Positions 1 through 5,552 of a DNA stretch of 5,679 nt are shown here, one piece after another; position 1 is the first letter of the stretch; every line of letters begins with the position of its first letter. The stretch comes from Pseudomonadota bacterium (GTDB taxonomy: Bacteria; Desulfobacterota; DSM-4660; Desulfatiglandales; B25-G16), in contig JADFWK010000129.1 in NCBI GenBank assembly GCA_015223015.1, positions 1-5,679 of the forward strand, in the 5' to 3' direction. The position numbers were made by a program, and so were the translations under genes. The notes under the pieces are model-generated. The model worked only from the letters and a program-made list of their open reading frames with translations, was not told where the DNA came from and made no database searches.

Positions 1-30
1 GGCAGCCTTTTTATGGGCTGCCTTTTTTTT
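1..30 (+). terminator. Rho-independent terminator of an upstream gene
   Basis: GGCAGCC (1-7) pairs perfectly with GGCTGCC (16-22) across an 8-nt loop, and a run of eight T (23-30) follows. This is the classic intrinsic terminator layout for transcription in the + direction. The gene it ends lies left of the window. The stem may extend further left, beyond what is visible. Confidence 0.85.
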
Positions 31-110
31 CAAAAATTAATTCTATAATGTAATCATAACAGAAATAGAATAAAATTTAAAAAATATTAATAATTTTTTT
101 ATTTTGTTTC

Positions 111-139
111 TTGACAAAAAAATTAGTTTTTTTTATAAG
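111..139 (+). promoter_or_regulatory. Strong sigma-70-type promoter
   Basis: A perfect -35 box TTGACA (111-116) is followed by a 17-bp spacer and a -10 box TATAAG (134-139), one mismatch from TATAAT. The preceding 80 bases are almost pure A/T with A and T tracts, as in an UP element. Initiation would fall near 145-147. It is the only good promoter seen upstream of fdhA, so it may drive the fdhAB transcript through the broken regulator remnant at 156-400. It may originally have served that regulator gene. This is a pattern match by eye. Confidence 0.7.
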
Positions 140-148
140 GGATTATAA
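133..148. promoter_or_regulatory. PerR/Fur-like operator over the -10 box
   Basis: The 16-bp stretch reads TTATAAG-GG-ATTATAA. The PerR-box consensus (known from Bacillus) is TTATAAT-N-ATTATAA. The right half-site matches 7 of 7 and the left 6 of 7, but the central spacer is 2 bp rather than 1. It covers the -10 element and lies 8 bp upstream of a start codon whose product begins like a Fur/PerR-family protein, the position expected for an autoregulatory operator. The flanking DNA is very AT-rich, so a chance match is possible. Confidence 0.4.
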
Positions 149-155
149 AGCAGGG

Positions 156-400
156 ATGAAGGATATAGTCGAAAGGCTGAAAGAGAGGGAACTGGCCTTG
201 ACTCCTCAGAGGATGGCTATAGCAGAGTGTCTGAAAAGTGAGAGTGAGGAAAGAGGATAAAAGGTACTATTGCTATTAATGGAGGAAGGAAGAGCTTTTC
301 GAACATTTACGATCAAGGAAAGGGGTGAGGAAGAACACATCTGTAATTTCATACTAACTATCACTTAATAACTGCATCTTTTGAGCAGGAAGAAAGGGGG
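156..400 (+). pseudogene. Decayed Fur/PerR-family regulator remnant
   Basis: An ATG at 156 opens a 34-codon frame ending at TAA 258-260. Its product contains ERLKERELALTPQRMAIAECL, which strongly resembles the first helices of the Fur/PerR/Zur winged-helix domain (family pattern: LK..G.RLTPQR.AIL..L). A functional Fur protein is about 130-160 residues, so this is only a stub. Further weak resemblances follow in shifted frames: SNIYDQ at 302-316 (compare AEEIYDQ), VRKNTSVISY at 325-354 (compare the PTISFATVY recognition-helix region) and FEQE near 380-391. The order and rough spacing fit a Fur DNA-binding domain broken by frameshifts and stops. The N-terminal match is convincing; the later ones are read by eye and could be chance. 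No metal-site or dimerisation domain is present before fdhA starts. A separate short frame (279-368, 29 codons) has no recognisable content. Confidence 0.5.
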
Positions 401-407
401 TTAGCGT

Positions 408-3400
408 ATGAGGGTTAATAGACGAGAATTTTTAAAGATTTCTGCGGGGACTGCTGCGGGTGTGATGGTGCTTGGTCTGGGCATGGATTTGAAACCGGTC
501 AAAGCATATGCCCAGACTTTGAAGATCCGCTATGCGACAGAGAGCACCACCATCTGCCCGTATTGTGCAGTAGGCTGCGGCATCATTGTGCACACCAGCA
601 AAGGTGCGAGCGGAAAGGTTATCAATGCCGAGGGTGATCCTGACCATCCCATCAATGAAGGGAGCCTTTGCTCTAAGGGTGCAGCCCTCAGTCAACTGGT
701 CAACAATGAGAATCGTCTCACTACACCTCTGTACCGCAAGCCATACAGTACCGAATGGCAGGCGGTTTCATGGGATTGGGCACTTTATCGGATTGCACTA
801 AATACTAAAAAGACGAGAGATGCTACCTTTATCCGCAAAAACAGTAAAGGCCAGGTGGTTAACCGGACAGAGGGAATAGCCCACATTGGAAGCGCCGCAC
901 TCGACAATGAGGAGTGTTGGCCCATACAGGCCATGATGAGGGCCCTGGGCCTCGTCTATATCGAACACCAGGCCCGTATCTGACACAGCGCTACTGTTGC
1001 GGCTCTGGCAGAGTCGTTCGGACGCGGCGCAATGACCAATCACTGGATCGATATCAGGAACAGTGACTGCATTTTGATCATGGGTTCTAATGCTGCCGAG
1101 AATCATCCCATCTCATTCAAGTGGGTATCGGAGGCCATGAAGAGGGGAGCCAAGCTGATAAGTGTTGATCCCCGGTTTACAAGGACCTCTGCAAAGGCCG
1201 ATTTTTATACCCCATTGAGATCGGGCACTGATATTGCCTTTCTGGGTGGCATGATAAAATACATCATTGAAAACAATAAGTATTTCAAGGAGTATGTGGC
1301 AAAATATACCAATGCCCCATTTATCCTGACTGGCAAATATGCCTTTGAGGATGGCCTCTTTTCAGGGTACGATTCCAACACCCGCAAGTATGACAAGAGC
1401 ATGTGGGCATTTGAAAAAGACGGAAAGGGTATTCCAAAGAGAGATGAGTCTCTCCAGGATCCCCGCTGTGTGTTTCAGCTCTTAAAGAAACACTATAGCA
1501 GGTATGACCTGGATACGGTTTCTTCTACTACCGGTACGCCAAAGGAGGATCTGTTAAAGGTCTATGAGATGTATACAGCTAGCGGGAAGAGGGGAGAGGC
1601 CGGCACTATCATGTATGCAATGGGATGGACCCAGCATACGGTTGGCGTCCAGAACATCCGGACCATGGCCATGATTCAGCTCTTGTTGGGAAATATGGGA
1701 GTGGCCGGTGGGGGCGTCAATGCACTGAGAGGCGAATCCAATGTTCAGGGCTCCACTGATCACTGCATCCTGTTCCATATCTGGCCCGGGTATCTCGCTA
1801 CCCCGAGTACCAAATGGCCTTCCCTTGCCGACTACCTGAAGAGAAGGCCCAAGAGCAATGATCCCTTGAGTGCCAACTGGTGGCAAAATGAGCCCAAGTA
1901 CATGGTGAGCATATTGAAATCTTTTTTTGGAAGGAAGGCCACCAAAGAAAACGATTTCGGATACCCATGGGTTCCCAAGCTGGATGCCGGCAAGGCCTAT
2001 ACCTGGCTCGATATCTTTGACGAGATGTATAAGGGTACAATAAAAGGGTTCTTCTCTTGGGGCCAGAATCCCGCATGTTCAGGGGCCAATTCCAACAAGA
2101 CAAGGCAGGCGATGACAAAACTGGATTGGCTGGTCAATGTTAATATCTTTGATAATGAGACAGGCTCCTTCTGGAAGGGTCCCGGTATGGATCCAAAGAA
2201 GATCAAAACCGAGGTCTTTATGCTGCCCTGTGCGGTGTCTGTGGAAAAAGAAGGTTCCATTACCAACAGTGGTCGCTGGATGCAGTGGCGGTATAAAGCG
2301 GCTGAGCCACCAGGAGATGCCAAACCGGACGGCGATATCATGACCGATCTCTTTAAAAAGGTCAGATACCTGTATCGCCATGACAAAAATGCGGTTTTCC
2401 CGGAGCCGATCCTGAATCTGAAATGGAACTATACAACCAAGGGAAAGTTCGATGCACATAAGGTAGCCAAGGAGATCAACGGGTACTTCCTGAAGGATGC
2501 CACCGTTAAGGGAAAATCCTTTAAGAAAGGTGATCTGGTCCCGAGCTTTGCCTATCTCCAGACAGACGGTTCAACGAGCAGCGCTAACTGGCTCTACTGC
2601 AACTCTTATACGAACAAGGGGAACATGTCGGCACGACGCACCAGAGAGAAATCAGGTATCGGCCTGAATCTTGATTGGGCCTGGTGCTGGCCGGTCAACC
2701 GGCGTATTATCTACAACCGCGCTTCGGTAGATGGGTATGGAAAGCCATGGGATGCAGAACACCCGGTCATAAAGTGGAATGGTTCAAAGTGGGTTGGTGA
2801 TGTTCCAGATGGTGGATGGCCTCCGATGCTCAAACCGGATGGTACCCCCAATCCCAAGACCAAACAGCCGTTCATTATGAAGCCCGATGGTGTTGCGAGC
2901 GTATTCGGCCCGGGCAGGGCAGATGGCCCGTTTCCTGAACACTACGAACCCCTTGAGTGTCCGGTGGAGAAGAACCTTCTCTCCAGCCAGCTCATCAATC
3001 CCACGGCACCGATCTACAGTACCGAAATGGATGTTTACAAGACATGCGATCCCCGGTACCCCTTTGTATGCACGACCTACCGGGTGAGCGAACATTGGCA
3101 GACCGGTGTCATGACTAGGTGGCAACCTTGGCTGCTGGAGGCCCAACCTCAGCTCTTTGTGGAGATGAGCAATGAACTGGCTAAGATGAAGGGGATCAAA
3201 AACGGTGAGAAGGTCGTTGTGGAATCGGCACGGGGTAAGCTCGAGGCGGTTGCTATTGTTACCCTTCGCTTCAAGCCTTTTACGATCCAGGGTAATGAGA
3301 TCCACCAGGTAGGGGTACCGTGGCATTACGGATGGGTTTACCCTAAGGATGGCGGTGATTCCGCTAACTTGCTAACGCCGTCGACTGGTGACCCCAATAC

Positions 3401-3449
3401 CAGGATTCCAGAAACTAAGGCCTTTATGGTCAATGTGAGAAAGATATAA
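408..3449 (+). CDS. fdhA: Formate dehydrogenase catalytic subunit, selenocysteine-containing
   Basis: This is the large subunit of a periplasmic Mo/W-bis-PGD formate dehydrogenase, which oxidises formate to CO2 (reversible in the family). The 1013-residue product starts with a twin-arginine signal (NRREFLKIS at 4-12, hydrophobic segment to about 27, likely cleavage after AYA near 35). Cys50, Cys53, Cys57 and Cys88 bind the proximal [4Fe-4S] cluster, followed by Lys90. An in-frame TGA at 981-983 encodes residue 192, in the context HQARI-Sec-HSATVAALAESFGRGAMTNHW, which matches the FdnG/FdhA active site. Only Sec readthrough joins the 191-codon 5' part to the 3' part. Sec192, His193 and Arg441 (in NALRGESN) are the predicted catalytic residues. 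The C-terminal dinucleotide-binding domain begins around residue 885 (TYRVSEHWQTG). Length equals that of full family members (about 1005-1015). The start is set by the purine-rich Shine-Dalgarno GAAAGGGGG at 392-400. fdhB follows 13 nt downstream. Mo or W use cannot be told from sequence. Confidence 0.96.
984..1020 (+). promoter_or_regulatory. Candidate bacterial SECIS element in fdhA
   Basis: Just downstream of the UGA, CUGUUG (994-999) can pair with UGGCAG (1006-1011) through three Watson-Crick and three G-U pairs. The loop is CGGCUC (1000-1005). The loop begins 17 nt after the UGA, within the spacing range for bacterial SECIS hairpins, which bind SelB inside the coding region. It resembles the E. 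coli fdhF hairpin, whose loop carries GGUCU; here the loop has GGCUC. The sequence is also constrained by the protein, so the fold needs confirmation. Confidence 0.65.
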
Positions 3450-3460
3450 AGGAGGTGATC
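3448..3460 (+). promoter_or_regulatory. Perfect extended Shine-Dalgarno for fdhB
   Basis: AAAGGAGGTGATC is fully complementary to the 3' end of bacterial 16S rRNA. Its first two bases are the last two of the fdhA stop codon TAA (3447-3449). The AGGAGG core ends 7 nt before the fdhB ATG at 3463. This fixes the fdhB start and predicts very efficient, probably coupled, translation after fdhA. Confidence 0.85.
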
Positions 3461-3462
3461 TG

Positions 3463-4212
3463 ATGAGCGGAAAGGCATTTTTCATTGATACGACGTTATG
3501 TACTGGTTGCAGGGGTTGTCAGATTGCCTGCAAGCAATGGAACCAGCTTCCAGCCACCAAGACCGAAAACTGGGGAAGTTACCAGAATCCCAAGGATCTT
3601 TCATTTTATACCTATAAACTGGTACGTTTTTCTGAAAGCATGGGAGGTGATGGCAAACCGGTGTGGTACTTTTTTCCGGATCAGTGCCGGCACTGTGTTG
3701 AGCCACCTTGTAAGGAGATGCCCGAGGATCCGAATGCTATTATCATTGATCAGCTTACCGGTGCAGTACTCTACACTGATAAACTGAAAAAAGAGAGCAG
3801 TGAGGATGTGAGGGACTCTTGTCCTTATGATATACCGAGGGCTGAACCGGGAACCGGGTATATCGCAAAATGCACTATGTGCGTGGACAGGGTCCAGAAT
3901 GGGCTTCTTCCTGCCTGTGTCAAGACCTGCCCGACAGGGGCCATGAGTTTTGGGGACCGGGATGAGATGGTCGCCTTGGCGAAAAAGCGTCTCGCCGAGG
4001 TGAAATCTCAATTCCCTAAAGCCACGGTTACCGGTCTCGATGATGTAAGGGTCTTTTATCTCTTGGCTGATGAGCCTGCAAAGTATCATGAGTTTGCATT
4101 CGCTCCGGTAAAGCCAAGAGGAATCGACAGAAAGACGGCATTAAAGCGGATTGCCAGGCCCTTGAAAGAACTATCGAAAGAGTGGCAGATGCTTCACAAA
4201 TTGGCAAGTTAA
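3463..4212 (+). CDS. fdhB: Formate dehydrogenase iron-sulfur (beta) subunit
   Basis: This 249-residue electron-transfer subunit is the partner of FdhA. It holds exactly 12 cysteines, enough for three [4Fe-4S] clusters: Cys13, 16, 19 and 23 (CTGCRGCQIAC); Cys75, 78 and 83 (CRHCVEPPC); Cys120 (SCPYDIPR); Cys137 and 140 (CTMC); Cys152 and 156 (ACVKTCPTGA). Three clusters is the count known for soluble Desulfovibrio FdhAB beta subunits. E. coli FdnH has four clusters and a C-terminal membrane helix, and neither is present here. No signal peptide is visible, so export would be by hitch-hiking on the Tat signal of FdhA. Phrases such as GDRDEMVALAKKRLAEV (165-181) and the later VRVFYLL are typical of the family. 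The C-terminal tail (about 220-249) is basic and helical-looking with no transmembrane segment. Electrons probably leave to a periplasmic cytochrome c rather than directly to quinone (inference). A strong terminator follows the stop codon. Confidence 0.95.
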   Translation: MSGKAFFIDTTLCTGCRGCQIACKQWNQLPATKTENWGSYQNPKDLSFYTYKLVRFSESMGGDGKPVWYFFPDQCRHCVEPPCKEMPEDPNAIIIDQLTGAVLYTDKLKKESSEDVRDSCPYDIPRAEPGTGYIAKCTMCVDRVQNGLLPACVKTCPTGAMSFGDRDEMVALAKKRLAEVKSQFPKATVTGLDDVRVFYLLADEPAKYHEFAFAPVKPRGIDRKTALKRIARPLKELSKEWQMLHKLAS

Positions 4213-4230
4213 GGGAAATTGGCCAAGCAA

Positions 4231-4259
4231 GAAGGGTACCTCTCATAGGTGCCCTTTTT
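4231..4259 (+). terminator. Intrinsic terminator/attenuator between fdhB and fdhE
   Basis: GGGTACCT (4234-4241) pairs with AGGTGCCC (4247-4254) over a 5-nt loop, giving 8 bp with one G-U pair. TTTTT (4255-4259) follows directly, and flanking A and T bases could lengthen the stem by two or three pairs. It starts 19 nt after the fdhB stop. It should end most fdhAB transcripts and let only part of transcription continue into fdhE. Confidence 0.8.
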
Positions 4260-4297
4260 GCTTTGGTCACAGCTTATAGGCGAAGACAAAAGCGCTT

Positions 4298-5137
4298 ATG
4301 TCTAATAAACTGTTAGCTCAAATAGATCGGGTTATCCAGAAGAGACCTCTCTACAAAGAGGCCCTGTCTACCTACAGGGAGTTGGTGTGTCTCATAGAGG
4401 ATAGTAAGCCAGAGATAGCATATTTACCGAAGGACGAAGCAGTAACCGAGACAAAGGTTAAACAAGGGTTCCCTTTATTCTCAAGAGAAGATCTCCCCCT
4501 TGACCTGAAAGCTGCATCCTCGCTATTTCCCCGATTGCTTGAGCATCTGTCCTCCCAAAAGAGGGAAGATAGCAAGGCCTTGAAAAATGCCCTGGACAGA
4601 GTACAAACTGATCCGCAGTGGGTTGAGCGTGCTATTACTGCTTTTCTTTCAAGGGATGAAACGACTTTCACCACCATGGCACAGGAGGTGAACCTGGAAC
4701 CGATGGTCCTTAGGTTTGTGACCAGCATGGCCTTGAAGCCCTCCCTGAATGCCCTGAGAGAGGCCGTTGGCGAGAGGATCGAGAAGGATGCGTGGCATTA
4801 TGGCTATTGCCCTTTATGCGGCTCTTCCCCGGATATGGCCTCCTTAGATGACCAGGGTAAGAGGATACTTCACTGTGAACTCTGCGGCTCTGAATGGCGT
4901 TATCCAAGGCTCAAATGCCCTTTTTGTGAGAACAGCGAACCCAAAGAGCTTGGATATTTTGTGAGCGAGGAAGAAGCGGGTTTTCGTGTTGATTTTTGCA
5001 AGAAATGTAAGGTGTATATTAAGACGCTCGATATGAGAGTTGTCGAGTCGCCGGCGCCTCTGGAACTGGAAAACATTATCACCTTGCATTTGGACATGCT
5101 GGCACACGAGCAAGGATTTAAGACGCCCTCTGATTGA
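4298..5137 (+). CDS. fdhE: Formate dehydrogenase maturation protein FdhE
   Basis: This is a cytoplasmic accessory protein needed to make active periplasmic formate dehydrogenases; E. coli FdhE is a rubredoxin-like, metal-binding protein that interacts with the catalytic subunits. The 279-residue product has a helical N-terminal half (1-165) with no signal peptide or membrane segment. The C-terminal half carries four CxxC pairs: Cys171/174 (YCPLCGSSP), Cys193/196 (HCELCGSEW), Cys207/210 (CPFC) and Cys234/237 (CKKC). This arrangement, with CPxCG followed by LxCxxCGxEW, is diagnostic for FdhE. It is somewhat shorter than the E. coli protein (309 residues), mainly at the N-terminus. The ATG at 4298 lies 85 nt after the fdhB stop and past a terminator. 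The only Shine-Dalgarno-like sequence (AGGCG, 4278-4282) is weak and about 15 nt away, and no good internal promoter is visible. Low expression relative to fdhAB is therefore likely. Confidence 0.92.
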   Translation: MSNKLLAQIDRVIQKRPLYKEALSTYRELVCLIEDSKPEIAYLPKDEAVTETKVKQGFPLFSREDLPLDLKAASSLFPRLLEHLSSQKREDSKALKNALDRVQTDPQWVERAITAFLSRDETTFTTMAQEVNLEPMVLRFVTSMALKPSLNALREAVGERIEKDAWHYGYCPLCGSSPDMASLDDQGKRILHCELCGSEWRYPRLKCPFCENSEPKELGYFVSEEEAGFRVDFCKKCKVYIKTLDMRVVESPAPLELENIITLHLDMLAHEQGFKTPSD

Positions 5138-5331
5138 ATTCCTATCCCACCGTAAATCATATCTCCCTAGTTTTGAACCCCAGCGATCTTAGAAGATCAA
5201 ACTGTAACATTACCTTCATTTCCAATACGGTTATGTATATCTCGGGTGTGAAGGACATAGTGCCAGTTTCATTTCCCTTGCAAAAGACCGTATGGTACTA
5301 GGTGAACTGCCTGTTTTTCCTATAGGAATTC
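5136..5331. repeat. 10-bp perfect inverted repeat pair, 196-bp span
   Basis: GAATTCCTAT (5136-5145, overlapping the fdhE stop codon) recurs as its exact reverse complement ATAGGAATTC (5322-5331). No target-site duplication is visible outside the arms and no transposase lies inside. A small non-autonomous element is conceivable, but the evidence is thin. A chance pair is not excluded in a 415-bp AT-leaning region. Confidence 0.35.
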
Positions 5332-5333
5332 TT

Positions 5334-5392
5334 ACCCATTTTTCTTGACATCATTAAAGATAACATGATAAATGAAGCACCAAAAAATGGGT
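5334..5392. repeat. 10-bp perfect inverted repeat bracketing a promoter
   Basis: ACCCATTTTT (5334-5343) and AAAAATGGGT (5383-5392) are exact reverse complements separated by 39 bp. The promoter candidate's -35 starts 2 bp inside the left arm, and its -10 ends 10 bp before the right arm. This suggests a pair of operator half-sites for a regulator of the downstream gene. The enclosed DNA seems too short for a typical invertible segment. Confidence 0.45.
5345..5372 (+). promoter_or_regulatory. Promoter candidate for the downstream membrane-protein gene
   Basis: A perfect -35 box TTGACA (5345-5350) is followed after 16 bp by GATAAA (5367-5372), or after 17 bp by ATAAAT. The -10 is only moderate. 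Initiation near 5379 would give a leader of about 175 nt before the ATG at 5553. Its position inside an inverted repeat adds some support. Confidence 0.5.
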
Positions 5393-5462
5393 CCTTTAGC
5401 GTGCCCACCTATTGGGATTCATATCGAGGGGACTTTTGCAATCCACCCGATGACAACTAAAA

Positions 5463-5520
5463 AAAGGGGCCGGCCGAGAGGTGCCAGAGTCACCTGATTA
5501 CCTACCGTGCAGTTCCCTTT
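5463..5520 (+). promoter_or_regulatory. Possible structured leader RNA
   Basis: AAAGGGG (5463-5469) can pair with TCCCTTT (5514-5520) to close a domain. Inside it, CGG (5471-5473) can pair with CCG (5505-5507), and AGGTG (5479-5483) pairs with CACCT (5491-5495) over a 7-nt loop. It lies in the presumed 5' leader, about 30 nt before the next start codon. No T tract follows it and it matches no riboswitch class I know, so its role is open. Confidence 0.25.
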
Positions 5521-5552
5521 AACAAATCCAATAACATAAGGATAATAAACCC

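Larger units (their letters stand above)
5138..5552. other. Gene-free region between fdhE and the next gene
   Basis: These 415 bases hold no convincing gene on either strand. They contain two perfect 10-bp inverted repeats (listed separately), a promoter candidate at 5345-5372 and a possible structured leader at 5463-5520. There is also a weak palindromic hairpin (GATCTT-AG-AAGATC, 5185-5198, with outer AGTTT 5169-5173 / AAACT 5199-5203) without a T tract. ATACGGT (5225-5231) recurs inverted as ACCGTAT (5287-5293), and the 9-mer TTCATTTCC occurs directly at 5215-5223 and 5268-5276. No clear intrinsic terminator for fdhE was found. Confidence 0.6.

Noticed and set aside
2784..3326. 180-codon open frame on the minus strand inside fdhA, and similar long minus-strand frames elsewhere
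   Set aside because: Each overlaps a certain gene, has no recognisable motif and no plausible ribosome-binding site; these are antisense shadows.
1032..3449. A separate dehydrogenase gene starting at ATG 1032
   Set aside because: It lacks a ribosome-binding site, signal peptide and the [4Fe-4S] cysteines. It is in the same frame as the 5' part across a single UGA at the known Sec position, so it is the 3' part of fdhA.
4255..4279. Promoter for fdhE with -10-like TTATAG at 4274-4279
   Set aside because: No -35 element is found at 16-18 bp spacing; the bases there belong to the terminator.
5185..5198. Terminator for fdhE at the GATCTT/AAGATC palindrome
   Set aside because: The stem is short, AT-rich and not followed by a T tract on either strand.
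5261..5286. Possible sigma-54 promoter around GTGCCA and CTTGCA
   Set aside because: GTGCCA is the reverse complement of the -24 element, so the two parts are on opposite strands, and the upstream bases at the correct spacing lack GG.
5334..5392. Phase-variable invertible promoter
   Set aside because: The arms are similar in length to some invertible switches, but the 39-bp interior is far shorter than known invertible promoters and no recombinase gene is in the window.
5365..5497. Two overlapping small frames: 31 codons at 5365-5460 and 41 codons at 5372-5497, the latter ending in an AT-hook-like KKRGRPRG
   Set aside because: Neither has a Shine-Dalgarno. Both start codons lie at or upstream of the expected start of transcription from the promoter there. 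The frames overlap each other, and no family is recognised.
5466..5520. TPP-riboswitch-like strings (CCGAGAGG, ACCTGATTA) in the leader of the last gene
   Set aside because: The invariant CUGAGA and the GGAUAAUGCCAGCG arm are absent, and the region is too short for the full TPP fold, so the similarity is only a few words.
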